Source: Oceanirhabdus sp942490885 (GTDB lineage Bacteria > Bacillota > Clostridia > Clostridiales > Clostridiaceae). From it: a stretch of 64,000 bases of DNA. Positions within the stretch are counted from its first letter, which is position 1, and each line of letters starts with the position of its first letter. The notes beneath the pieces are model-generated. The model had not been told where the DNA came from. It saw only the letters and a program-made list of their open reading frames with translations, and made no database searches. The position numbers and the translations under genes are program-made. Positions 50,046-59,304 of this stretch are shown here, one piece after another. The stretch is from assembly GCA_942490885.1 (NCBI GenBank), contig CALNYT010000002.1, positions 1,922,001 to 1,986,000 on the forward strand, written 5' to 3'.

Positions 50046-51745
50046 TTTATAGAGAAGATAAAAAGATTATTAAGATAGATGGTGTGGAAAAGTTTATATA
50101 TGAGGAACTTGGATATATAGATTTTAGGGAAAAATGTGGGGAATTTCTTAGAGAAGTTGAGAAACAATCATATATGAAAAAGAGATTAGAAGATATTTTT
50201 ATATATGAGGATATACCCCTATACATATTTATGAGACCTGCTTTTTCAGTATGGATGAGTAAAAAAATAGAATTGATATATATACTTAAATATTTCAATG
50301 ATAAATATGATGAAATTTTAATCAAAACTGATAATGAGGAATTAAATGAAATTAATAATGAGTTCTTTAATTTTGAGTTGATTATGTTGGAGAAAGAAAA
50401 GAATAACATCAATACAAAAAATAAAAGCAAAAATGTCTTTGGGTATCTCAAAAGAACATGTAGAGGGATATCTAGTGGAGCGTCCTTTTTGGTGAGCAAA
50501 AAGGAAAGAATGGTAATGTACTCAATGACATCTACAATAGCTGAGAGTAAAAAAAGTGGAGTATATAAAGATTATTTATATGGAGATTTACAGAAAGAAC
50601 TAGAAGCAAGGTATAATATAATGAATATTCAGCTTTTACAAAGTGAAAAAGAGTTGTACAAGAGTGGAAAGGCTACATATAAAGTAGTTCCATTAGAATT
50701 TTTTATATTGTACAAAAAGATATTCATGAAAAATCCTAAGGAATATGAGAAAATTAAAAGTAATTTCAGTATTATTGATAATATTGAGTTCAAATTTGAA
50801 GGTCTTGATTTAAAGGATATGGTAAAAAACTTTATAAAAGATAGAGGGAACTCTATATGTAAATCATATCTTAAAGAGATTATTTTATTTCAGAGATTCT
50901 TTAAAAGATTTGGGGTTAAGAACTGTATTGTGATCGATGAGGGGGATAGGGGGAGATGTCTAATTTCTGCTGGGAACCTACTGGATATAAAGACTTATGC
51001 AATACAACATGGTATAATAGTTAGAAATTCACACTCATACCATCTAACAACAGAAAATAAAATTGTTATTCCAAAAAGAACCTTTCTTTGGGGTGAGAAG
51101 TACAAGAAGTTGTTAACTGAGATAACGGATGTATATGGTGAAAATAACCTTTCAGTTGTTGGAAATATCCGAAGTGATGAGTTGAGAGAATCAATTAATG
51201 AGAATAATATAGAGGGTAAAAGTAAAGAGGTTATTAAAATTCTATTTTTATCACAATATATGGATGATTTAGTTTATACGGCAGGAAATATTCTCTTTGA
51301 TGGACTAAAAAGGTTGAAAAGAGATTATGAGTTAGTAATTAAGTTACATCCAGGAGATAATAAATATAGAGAGTATTATGAAGAAGAAATAAATGAAAAA
51401 AATATTAATTGCAAAATAGTTAAGGATAAGGATTTATATGAAATGATTAACGAATGCGATTGTGTTATTAGCGTCCATTCCACAGCTGTTCTCGAAGCTA
51501 CTTTATTCAAAAAGCCATCTATATGTTTAAGATTACCTAAATATGACGATGTTTGCAAATTTGTCGAAGATGGTGTATCTAAGGGTGCATATAATGGGTA
51601 TGAACTTATGAATCTAATTATGAATTTTGAAGAGGCGTTTGGAAAGGATTATCAAGATAACATGGCGAATTATATAAATAATGCGTTTTTTGTTGGAAAT
51701 CATAAGTCGATTAAAATGATAAGTGATGAGATAGAGAAAATTTGA
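50033..51745 (+). CDS. Putative capsule-type glycosyltransferase or glycerophosphotransferase-like protein
   Basis: 570 residues, soluble. The first 250 residues are divergent. The C-terminal half shows YAIQHGIIVRNSHSYH (about 321-336), VGNIRSDELRE, LVIKLHPGDNKYREYY (about 430-445) and DCVISVHSTAVLEATLFKKPSICL (about 476-499). The KLHP and the HSTAxxEAxxxxKP blocks are shared by surface-carbohydrate GT-B enzymes such as polysialyltransferases and CDP-glycerol glycerophosphotransferases. Which transfer it performs cannot be told. Translation is coupled to the flippase by overlap. Confidence 0.7.
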   Translation: MVELIYREDKKIIKIDGVEKFIYEELGYIDFREKCGEFLREVEKQSYMKKRLEDIFIYEDIPLYIFMRPAFSVWMSKKIELIYILKYFNDKYDEILIKTDNEELNEINNEFFNFELIMLEKEKNNINTKNKSKNVFGYLKRTCRGISSGASFLVSKKERMVMYSMTSTIAESKKSGVYKDYLYGDLQKELEARYNIMNIQLLQSEKELYKSGKATYKVVPLEFFILYKKIFMKNPKEYEKIKSNFSIIDNIEFKFEGLDLKDMVKNFIKDRGNSICKSYLKEIILFQRFFKRFGVKNCIVIDEGDRGRCLISAGNLLDIKTYAIQHGIIVRNSHSYHLTTENKIVIPKRTFLWGEKYKKLLTEITDVYGENNLSVVGNIRSDELRESINENNIEGKSKEVIKILFLSQYMDDLVYTAGNILFDGLKRLKRDYELVIKLHPGDNKYREYYEEEINEKNINCKIVKDKDLYEMINECDCVISVHSTAVLEATLFKKPSICLRLPKYDDVCKFVEDGVSKGAYNGYELMNLIMNFEEAFGKDYQDNMANYINNAFFVGNHKSIKMISDEIEKI

Positions 51746-51762
51746 ACTAAGAGGTCATAAAT

Positions 51763-53355
51763 ATGATTTTAACTATAAATAGAGGATCAACACTAAAAAA
51801 GAATATTGTTTTTGAAGGATATTATGTACATGAAAAACATGGAGTAGTTACAGCAAAAGAAACTATTTTTGAGAGTGATTATGTTGATAAAAATAGATAT
51901 TCTTTAAATGGGCTTTTTAGATTGATAAAAATTGATGAAAAGTCTGTAGAGCTAATAGTAGATAGATATAGAAGTATGCCGATATTTTATACTAAAAGAG
52001 ATGATACATTAATTATTTCAACAGATTTTTTTGAACTTTATAAAGAAGCTGCTAAGTGTGGGTTTGAGCTAACAATAGATGATATAGCAGCCAATAACTA
52101 TATAAGATTTGGATATGTGCCTCATGAAAATACAATTATTAACGAGATAAAAGAGTTGCCTTGTGGCACTAGCATGAAAATAAATAACAGTGAATTAAAT
52201 ATTGAAATAAATAAATATTGGGAATTTCAATATAAAGAGAATAAAGATTTTAATAAAAAAATAGAATGTGAAAATCTAAAAGAAATTTACGATAGTATAT
52301 TTAAGGACTACTGTAAGTATATAAATAGAAGTGGTAAAAGTATAAATTTTGCGCTAAGTGGTGGATTAGATTCCCGACTTGTATTGGGTGGTATCATGAA
52401 ATTCATCGATGATAAATCAAAAATAATACTTAATACATTTGGAAACATATATAGTGAGGATGTTAGAATTCCATACAATATTGCACATACACATGGTCTG
52501 CAACTAAAACATTTTGCAATAAGTGAATTTAATAATATGTTTAATGATAATGAAATAATGACGAACGCAACTCAAGGAAGAAGTCTTAGTCATTATCAAG
52601 ATGGATTCCCTCTGATTGAGGAAAAAAAACTAAAGAGAGATGATATCTGGTTCTTTGGTCATACAGGCGATTTCATTGGTGGGGGACATATAAGCAGAAA
52701 AGTATATTATTCACCTGAAAAGAGGTATGATGGACAATTTCTTCAGCTTATTTTGCATAAACATTCTTTTGACGGAAATGATAATAAGTTTTATAAAACA
52801 AATGAAATGCAGAATCTGAGCAAAGAAAAATTACTAAGTGAACTTGATAGATGGGATATGGAAAATAGACAAAGTAAATTTATTATAAACGACTGTGCAA
52901 CATATAGACAATTTGATAATTTTGTGTTTCTTCCTTTATGGGATAATAGGCTTATAGATTTCTTTTTAAAAGTTCCTCTCAAATATAAGGTTGAAAAGGT
53001 AATTTATAATGAGGTCTCTATTGAGTATCTTAAGGAATTAAAACTTAATTCTTATTTAAGTAAAAGTTACTATAAAAAAGACAATCTTTTTTATCTTATA
53101 AAGAACAAAATAAAACTAATGACTAATTCAAGTGATAAGATTATGCTATCACATGGATTTAATGTGTATTTCAGTACTAGCTATGTCCAGAATAAAGTTG
53201 AAAAAATAATTGAAGAATTAAAAAGAAAAGATATAAAAATTGAAAAATCTAATACTACACACTTTAATTACTATCTTTCTCTTATAGAACTAAATAAAAT
53301 AACTAATAAACTAATAAACATAAAACAAAGTTTATTAGAAGAAAAGTTAGGGTAA
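51763..53355 (+). CDS. Asparagine-synthase-like amidotransferase without N-terminal Cys
   Basis: 530 residues. The C-terminal synthetase domain has the PP-loop SGGLDSRLVLGG (about 197-208) that binds ATP, and later HTGDFIGGGH (about 299-308) and NFVFLPLWDNRLIDFFLKVP (about 389-408), as in AsnB relatives. The N-terminal part resembles the glutamine-hydrolysing Ntn domain (RSMPIFYTKRDDTLIISTDFFEL), but residue 2 is Ile: the nucleophile Cys2 is missing. It may therefore use free ammonia or another nucleophile, or condense a non-nitrogen substrate as beta-lactam synthetase does. In glycan loci such proteins can amidate uronic acids. It lies between a transferase and a flippase gene. Confidence 0.82.
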   Translation: MILTINRGSTLKKNIVFEGYYVHEKHGVVTAKETIFESDYVDKNRYSLNGLFRLIKIDEKSVELIVDRYRSMPIFYTKRDDTLIISTDFFELYKEAAKCGFELTIDDIAANNYIRFGYVPHENTIINEIKELPCGTSMKINNSELNIEINKYWEFQYKENKDFNKKIECENLKEIYDSIFKDYCKYINRSGKSINFALSGGLDSRLVLGGIMKFIDDKSKIILNTFGNIYSEDVRIPYNIAHTHGLQLKHFAISEFNNMFNDNEIMTNATQGRSLSHYQDGFPLIEEKKLKRDDIWFFGHTGDFIGGGHISRKVYYSPEKRYDGQFLQLILHKHSFDGNDNKFYKTNEMQNLSKEKLLSELDRWDMENRQSKFIINDCATYRQFDNFVFLPLWDNRLIDFFLKVPLKYKVEKVIYNEVSIEYLKELKLNSYLSKSYYKKDNLFYLIKNKIKLMTNSSDKIMLSHGFNVYFSTSYVQNKVEKIIEELKRKDIKIEKSNTTHFNYYLSLIELNKITNKLINIKQSLLEEKLG

Positions 53356-53364
53356 GGTGTATAT

Positions 53365-54612
53365 ATGAGTTATAGAAAGAATATTGCAAGCAATTTTATA
53401 ACACAAGGTTTGGTTACTGTTCTTGCATTCATGACAAGTATTATAATTGCAAGATCATTAGGACCAAATAATAAAGGATATATTGGGTATTTGATTTTGA
53501 TATTCACACTTATAGGTGAGTATGGAAATTTTGGAGTGCTAAAAGCTAGTATCTTTTTTCAAAAACGAAGTAATTATGATGAGGAATATGTTTTTATAAA
53601 TAATCAGACATTCTTACTTATAAACTTTATATTTTTATCTTCAATCATAACAATTCTTAGAATGACAGGGAAATTTTTAGTTAATTATGATTCATTTCAC
53701 ATTATGTGTGGATTTATAATAATATTATTTTCCTTTTCTAATTTAAATATGAATAACTTTTATATTGGAAATGAAAGAATACGAGAAAGTAACAAATATA
53801 ATATTATAATCAGTTTACTTAAGTCTATATCTTTATTCATTTTATGGATGATTGGTAGACTAGATGGTAATACTTATTTGTTTGTTATTGCATTTTCAAT
53901 GGTGATTTTATCAATATTTTTATATCGCAATTTAAATATCAATATGAAATTTCATATTGATATGAAATTAATATGGAAACAGATACGTTTTGGGTTTTTA
54001 ATTTATTTGTCCACCTTATTTATTTATCTGAATTATAGAATGGATCAATTTTTTATAAAAAATATGTTGGGACAAAGAGAAATGGGAATATATTCGGTAT
54101 CAGTATCTTTAGCTGAATTACTATTCTTAATACCTGGAAGTGTTGGGACAGCAATATTAGGTAGATTATATAATATTGATTCTTCGCAAAGTACAGAAAG
54201 AAAAAATGTTACAGCTATAACTGTAAAATATACATTCTATATATGTCTAGTACTTGGACTTATTGGTATGGCATTGACCCCATTGATACCAATTGTTTAT
54301 GGCAGTGAGTATGCTGGCGCCTGTTTGCCTACACTTATACTATTTATAGGGATTATTTTTGCTTCAATTGGAAAAGTCTCATCAGGGTATTTTCAGAGTA
54401 TAGGTAATACAAGAAACCATTTTTTAATTACTACAGCAACATTTATATTGAATTTAATATTGAATTATTTACTTATTCCCAAAATGGGTATAGTGGGTGC
54501 GGCGATTGCTTCATCTGTATCTTATTCAGTATATGGATTGTTATATGTGATAACTTTTATAAAAATAGAGAAATTTAAGCTTGAAGACTTTTTTAAGCTA
54601 AGAAAAAGGTAG
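53365..54612 (+). CDS. wzx: Wzx-type oligosaccharide flippase (second)
   Basis: 415 residues, about 12 spans. The start (SNFITQGLVTVLAFMTSIIIARSLGPNNKGYIG, seen as LVTVLAFMTSIIIARSLGP) and the MDQFFIKNMLGQREMGIYSVSVSLAEL block (about 230-256) are family-typical. It is not closely similar to the flippase at 48615 (476 residues; no shared start block), so it is not a tandem duplicate. Ribosome-binding site AAGGTG. Followed after 11 bases by the membrane-anchored LRR gene. Confidence 0.88.
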   Translation: MSYRKNIASNFITQGLVTVLAFMTSIIIARSLGPNNKGYIGYLILIFTLIGEYGNFGVLKASIFFQKRSNYDEEYVFINNQTFLLINFIFLSSIITILRMTGKFLVNYDSFHIMCGFIIILFSFSNLNMNNFYIGNERIRESNKYNIIISLLKSISLFILWMIGRLDGNTYLFVIAFSMVILSIFLYRNLNINMKFHIDMKLIWKQIRFGFLIYLSTLFIYLNYRMDQFFIKNMLGQREMGIYSVSVSLAELLFLIPGSVGTAILGRLYNIDSSQSTERKNVTAITVKYTFYICLVLGLIGMALTPLIPIVYGSEYAGACLPTLILFIGIIFASIGKVSSGYFQSIGNTRNHFLITTATFILNLILNYLLIPKMGIVGAAIASSVSYSVYGLLYVITFIKIEKFKLEDFFKLRKR

Positions 54613-54623
54613 GAGTGGATATT

Positions 54624-55709
54624 GTGTTAGAAAAAGCAAAGAAAATATCAAAGAATAAAAAGATAATTATTCCACTTATAGTAATAATTATAATAGGAAT
54701 AAGTTTGGTGGTTCCTAAACTAATACCTACAAATAAAAAAGCAGAGTTACCATATGCTAATAATATTGTGAAATTTGAAGATAAAAATCTTGAAAGAGTA
54801 ATTAGGTATAAGATAGGTAAATTTTGGGGTGACATATATACTGAAGATGTTATTTCAATTCAGAGTTTAGATATATCCAAAAAGAATATAAAGTCTATAA
54901 AAGGATTAGAGGAATTTTGGAGATTAACTACATTGATAGCCTATAATAACGAAATTGAAAATATAGAAGCACTAGAGAATCTTAATCAACTAAGTTATGT
55001 AGATTTATCATCGAATGGTTTAAGAGATATATCGCCATTTGAAGATAATATTAATATTGAGACTTTAAAATTAAGCTATAATAGGATAAATGATATTAAA
55101 GCATTATCCAATACAAATATTAAAAGTTTATATCTTGGTAATAATCATGTTGAGAATTTGAGCCCATTAAAACTTATGGAGAATCTACATACATTAAGTT
55201 TAGAAAATAATTTTCTAAAATCATTTGATGTCATTTTTACAATGACTCAATTAGAAGATTTAAATTTGAATGGAAATAGCTTCAGCGATATCAAAGGAAT
55301 CGAGAATCTAACAGAGCTAAAGACTCTAAAATTATCAGGAAATGGAATTGATAATTTGGAATATATTCTTGAACTAGAAAAATTACAAAAACTTGATTTA
55401 AGCAATAATAGAATTCAATATTTAGATGGGATCCAGAAGCTAAATAATTTAATACATCTTGACCTCTCAAAGACGTTTATTAAAGATATTTCGCCAATAG
55501 AAAGCCTTAAAGAATTAGTAGTTATAGATTTGAGAATTACTCCAGTAGATAATATTGAAACATTAGCCTCTTTGAAAGAATTACAAGAAATATTCCTTGA
55601 AAAGGAAGTAGATAGAACCCCAATAAAGGGTTTTTACAATAAATTGAGTAGTGCTGATAAGTATACAAAAGCATATTTGATTGAAAATAATTATTATAAA
55701 TTAAATTAG
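54624..55709 (+). CDS. Membrane-anchored leucine-rich-repeat protein
   Basis: 361 residues from GTG 54624; AGGAG at 54611-54615 is 8 bases upstream, while GTG 54615 overlaps it. One N-terminal span (IIIPLIVIIIIGISLVV, about 14-30) preceded by lysines gives an outside-facing C-terminus without a cleavage site. Then an internalin-like cap (FEDKNLERVIRYKIGK, about 46-61) and about eleven 22-residue LRRs (such as LHTLSLENNFLKSFDVIFTMTQ) follow, ending with a short helical cap. LRRs of this type bind proteins or glycans. An LRR gene between a flippase and a polymerase is unexpected; it could organise the assembly complex or interact with the exported glycan. Confidence 0.85.
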   Translation: MLEKAKKISKNKKIIIPLIVIIIIGISLVVPKLIPTNKKAELPYANNIVKFEDKNLERVIRYKIGKFWGDIYTEDVISIQSLDISKKNIKSIKGLEEFWRLTTLIAYNNEIENIEALENLNQLSYVDLSSNGLRDISPFEDNINIETLKLSYNRINDIKALSNTNIKSLYLGNNHVENLSPLKLMENLHTLSLENNFLKSFDVIFTMTQLEDLNLNGNSFSDIKGIENLTELKTLKLSGNGIDNLEYILELEKLQKLDLSNNRIQYLDGIQKLNNLIHLDLSKTFIKDISPIESLKELVVIDLRITPVDNIETLASLKELQEIFLEKEVDRTPIKGFYNKLSSADKYTKAYLIENNYYKLN

Positions 55710-55727
55710 TCTAAAGTTGAGGTTGTG

Positions 55728-57083
55728 ATGATTTTGAGTATTAAAATTTTAATAATATTAATAGTGTTCTCCATCAGCACTTATTTATTTCACAAAGCTA
55801 GTGGAACATTGGCAATTAATAAATTAAATATAGTATCGTATATATATTATCTTTTTATGATAACTGTTTTTAGTGGGGGAAGTTTGATTTTCTTAGGATT
55901 CAGAAATCATTATTTGATAAAATCTATGATGATAAATGATTCTACTATTAATATAACCTTTATGTTCATAGTGTATTGTGCTATAATTCTACCATTAACA
56001 ATGGTTATATTCTTTAGAATATTTAAAGTGAATCCTAAGAAAGAGTATAATAATTATCTTAAGAAAGATACTGTTATAGAATATGAAAGAGAAGCATTCT
56101 TACTTATAAGTTTGGCATCGATTTTGTGTATCTTATTTAGTGTATATATGTTTATCAAAATGGGTAGGGTTCCATTGGTGGATTTGGTTTTTAATCGTGA
56201 AGCTGATACAGGTGTTTTGAGACATGAAATTACAAGTAGTATATATTTAAATCCTTATATTAAAAATTTAGTAGTATTAACATTAACGCCATTGTTGTCT
56301 TATTTTACGTATATATATGCAAATATTACAAGAGATAAAAAATGGATAATGTTATTTGCTTTATTGTTTGTTACTTGTATTTTTGTAAAAACCTATGATT
56401 ATTCTAAGTCACCTGTTGTCTTTTATATAGTAATTTTTATATTTATTCATGTTTTGATATATGGTAAAATATCAAATAGATTATTGATACCATGTGGAAT
56501 TGCGTGTGTAGGGGTAATATTGTTTATGTACGCTAGAAGTGGATACAATATGGAGAAACTATTTGATATTTATAATGGGCCTATTGGGAGAACAATATTT
56601 ACTTCTGTAGGAACTTTATTTCTACACTTTGATTTATTCCCAACCTTTTTACCTTTCCTTGGGGGGAGAAGTTTATCTCCAACTGTAATGGGATTATTCA
56701 CAGATAATATGACTCATATAAGGTCTGGTAGAGTAGTAATGGAATTTTATTCTCCATTTAGAGTTCATGCAGGTACAGCTGGAGTAATGAATTCGCATTT
56801 TATGGGTGAGGCATATGCGAACTTTGGATATACTGGAGCATTATTGGCACCAATATATGTTGGGATTTTATTAGCATTAGCATATTTTGTATTTTTGAAA
56901 GTAAAGAAGAAACCAGATAATATGATGATATATATTGCACTAGTTGTTTTCTTCAGTACTACATTAAATGGAGGATTCTCGGATTATATATATAATTTCA
57001 ATATAATTTTCACAATAACGGGATTAATTGTATTTAAATTCCTTGTTAGAACAATAAATAGACTTGCAAATAAGGATGCTTAA
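55728..57083 (+). CDS. wzy: Wzy-type oligosaccharide repeat-unit polymerase
   Basis: 451 residues from ATG 55728. About 11-12 spans. A large outer loop (about 280-350) has FLPFLGGRSLSPTVMGLFTD, then HAGTAGVMNSHFMGEAYANFGYTGALLAP (about 343-371). The GExYxNFG-G block in the late loop is characteristic of O-antigen/oligosaccharide repeat-unit polymerases. It would link flipped repeat units on the outer face of the membrane. It lies 18 bases after the LRR gene and 3 bases before a glycosyltransferase. Confidence 0.82.
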   Translation: MILSIKILIILIVFSISTYLFHKASGTLAINKLNIVSYIYYLFMITVFSGGSLIFLGFRNHYLIKSMMINDSTINITFMFIVYCAIILPLTMVIFFRIFKVNPKKEYNNYLKKDTVIEYEREAFLLISLASILCILFSVYMFIKMGRVPLVDLVFNREADTGVLRHEITSSIYLNPYIKNLVVLTLTPLLSYFTYIYANITRDKKWIMLFALLFVTCIFVKTYDYSKSPVVFYIVIFIFIHVLIYGKISNRLLIPCGIACVGVILFMYARSGYNMEKLFDIYNGPIGRTIFTSVGTLFLHFDLFPTFLPFLGGRSLSPTVMGLFTDNMTHIRSGRVVMEFYSPFRVHAGTAGVMNSHFMGEAYANFGYTGALLAPIYVGILLALAYFVFLKVKKKPDNMMIYIALVVFFSTTLNGGFSDYIYNFNIIFTITGLIVFKFLVRTINRLANKDA

Positions 57084-57086
57084 GAA

Positions 57087-58196
57087 ATGAGTGATATTTT
57101 GAATAAAAAAAGATGTATTTTTCACGTCCCATTTTATGTTGATAAAAATAGTCCTTCAGGAACTAATATAAGACCAACTAAAATAGTTGAAGGATTAGAA
57201 AAGTGTGGCTATAGTGTTGACGTTGTTTGGGGATTTGGTAAAGAACGAAAAGAAACAATCAATAAAATAAAGCTAAATATAAATAATGGAATTAAGTATG
57301 ATTTTATGTATAGTGAAAGTTCTACAGAACCTACATTATTAACTGAGAAAAATCACATTCCAAGATATCCATTTATGGACTTTGGATTTATGAAATTTTG
57401 CAAAAATAAGGGGATTAAAATAGGATTGTTTTATAGGGATATATATTGGAGATTCCCAATATATAATAATGTTCCATTCACAAAACGAAGTATTGCTAAA
57501 TTGTTTTATAGGTATGATCTTTTAAATTATAAAAGAAATTTAGATATTTTATATCTTCCACATAAAAAAATGGAAGAGTATATACCTATTAAATTAAAAA
57601 CTAGAATTGAAGAACTTCCGCCAGCAGTAAATGAAATCGAAGTTAATAACAATACTCTTGAATCTTACCAATTAAAGATGTTTTATGTAGGCGGAGTATC
57701 AGGGTTATATGATATGACCGAGCTTTTTAAAGTTTTTAATGAATTCAAACAAGGGTACCTGACTGTTTGCTGCAGAGAAAATGAATGGAAGAATGTTAAG
57801 GGAAAGTACGCTGATTTAATGAGTGATAACATTGAAATCATTCATAAAAAAGGTGAAGAATATGCACCTTATATTAATAGTAGTCATATTTGTTCATTGC
57901 TTTTCCAACCAAGCGAATATAGAAAATTTGCTATGCCTTTGAAATTATTTGAATACATGTCCTATGGAAAACCAATGATATCATCAAAAGGTACCGCTAC
58001 AGGTGATTTTATTGAGAAAAAGAAAATCGGATGGCAAATAGATTATAATAAAGATGATATATTAAGTGTTTTGAAAGAACTTAGTCATAATTTTACAGAT
58101 ATTGAAGTGAAGCAAAAAGAAATACTTACCATATTAGATGAAAACACATGGGTAAGTAGAGCAGAAAAAATCATAAGAGATCTTACTCAAGGTTAA
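57087..58196 (+). CDS. Glycosyltransferase, GT-B fold
   Basis: 369 residues, soluble. The first half (CIFHVPFYVDKNSPSGTNIRP, about 9-29) has the glycine-rich turn near the N-terminus found in GT4-type enzymes. The second half shows KMFYVGGVSGLYDMTELFKVFNEF (about 195-218), VCCRENEW and PLKLFEYMSYGKPMISSKGTATGDFI (about 291-316), where E of LFEYM is the donor-binding acid. Specificity unknown. The polymerase stop and this start are 3 bases apart. Confidence 0.82.
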   Translation: MSDILNKKRCIFHVPFYVDKNSPSGTNIRPTKIVEGLEKCGYSVDVVWGFGKERKETINKIKLNINNGIKYDFMYSESSTEPTLLTEKNHIPRYPFMDFGFMKFCKNKGIKIGLFYRDIYWRFPIYNNVPFTKRSIAKLFYRYDLLNYKRNLDILYLPHKKMEEYIPIKLKTRIEELPPAVNEIEVNNNTLESYQLKMFYVGGVSGLYDMTELFKVFNEFKQGYLTVCCRENEWKNVKGKYADLMSDNIEIIHKKGEEYAPYINSSHICSLLFQPSEYRKFAMPLKLFEYMSYGKPMISSKGTATGDFIEKKKIGWQIDYNKDDILSVLKELSHNFTDIEVKQKEILTILDENTWVSRAEKIIRDLTQG

Positions 58197-58209
58197 GATG
58201 GAGGAGTTT

Positions 58210-59283
58210 ATGAAGATTTGTTTTTTAGCTGATGCTAGTAGTAGTCACACTATTAAATGGTGTGATTTTTTTAAGAATAGAGGATATGAGGTTCATGTGA
58301 TATCATTTAACTACGGGGAGATTGCAGGGGTTACAGTTCATACATTAGGTGTTGATAAAAAAGATATAAACCTTGATACCTCACTAAAAAAAATCAGATA
58401 CATAACTAAAGTTTTTGAGATAAAAAAACTGATAAAAAAAATCTCTCCAGATGTATTACATGCTCACTATGCTTCTAGTTATGGTTTAATTGGAGCGCTT
58501 ATGTCGTTTCATCCTTATATTTTGTCAGTTTGGGGAAGTGATGTTTACTTATTTCCTAAGAAGGGAAATATATTTAAGAAAATATTAGAGTTTAATTTTA
58601 AAAAAGCAGATGTTATCTTCTCAACAAGTAAAGATATGGCGGTAGAGGCAAATAAGTATACAAAGAAGGAGATAATTTTAACTCCATTTGGAATAGATGT
58701 TGAAAAATTCAAACCATATACGCTTGTAAAGAATGATGAAAAAATTAGGATTTGCATTATAAAATCTCTTGAGAAGGTATATGGAATTGATTTAGCAATA
58801 AAGGCTTTTAGCGATTTATGCGAGAGATATGATAATCTAGAATTATTTATAGGTGGAGAGGGATCTCAAAAAGAAGAGTTATTAAAGTTATCAAGTAATT
58901 TGGGACATAGCAATAAAATAAAATTTTTAGGTAAATTAAATTGGAAAGAGATAGTTGATGTATATAATAGCTGTCACTTTGGAGTCTTTCCTTCTTTAAG
59001 TGAGAGCTTTGGTGTATCAGCATTAGAAGCTGAGGCTTGTGGGATTCCTGTTATTGTGAGTAATGTGGGCGGATTTCCAGAAGTTGTAGATAATAATAAT
59101 AGTGGGTTTATCTTTGAAAAAGGGAATGTTGAAGAATTACAGAAACTTATGGAAAAATTAATAAATAGTAAACAATTAAGAGATTCTATGGGTATAAGAG
59201 GAAGAGAGTTTGTTTTATCGAATTATAAAGAAGAAGAGTGCTTCAAAGAAGTGATTAATATATATGACGAGATAATAAAATGA
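58210..59283 (+). CDS. Family 4 glycosyltransferase
   Basis: 357 residues from ATG 58210; the ATG at 58198 is part of the GGAGGAG ribosome-binding site. N-terminal half: CFLADASSSHTIKWCDFFKNRGYEVHVIS, seen as SSSHTIKWCDFF and GYEVHVIS. C-terminal half: PFGIDVEKFKP (about 160-170), IKFLGKLNWKEIVDVYNSC and SESFGVSALEAEACGIPVIVSNVGGFPEVV (about 264-293) with the E-x7-E motif. A retaining transferase; donor not known. Overlaps no gene; 21 bases before wecB. Confidence 0.9.
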   Translation: MKICFLADASSSHTIKWCDFFKNRGYEVHVISFNYGEIAGVTVHTLGVDKKDINLDTSLKKIRYITKVFEIKKLIKKISPDVLHAHYASSYGLIGALMSFHPYILSVWGSDVYLFPKKGNIFKKILEFNFKKADVIFSTSKDMAVEANKYTKKEIILTPFGIDVEKFKPYTLVKNDEKIRICIIKSLEKVYGIDLAIKAFSDLCERYDNLELFIGGEGSQKEELLKLSSNLGHSNKIKFLGKLNWKEIVDVYNSCHFGVFPSLSESFGVSALEAEACGIPVIVSNVGGFPEVVDNNNSGFIFEKGNVEELQKLMEKLINSKQLRDSMGIRGREFVLSNYKEEECFKEVINIYDEIIK

Positions 59284-59304
59284 TGGCAAAGAGAGGATTA
59301 GATT

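Noticed and set aside
50047..50499. 150-codon minus-strand frame
   Set aside because: Antisense shadow inside an intact transferase gene; Ser/Leu/Ile-rich, as expected of antisense AT-rich coding DNA.
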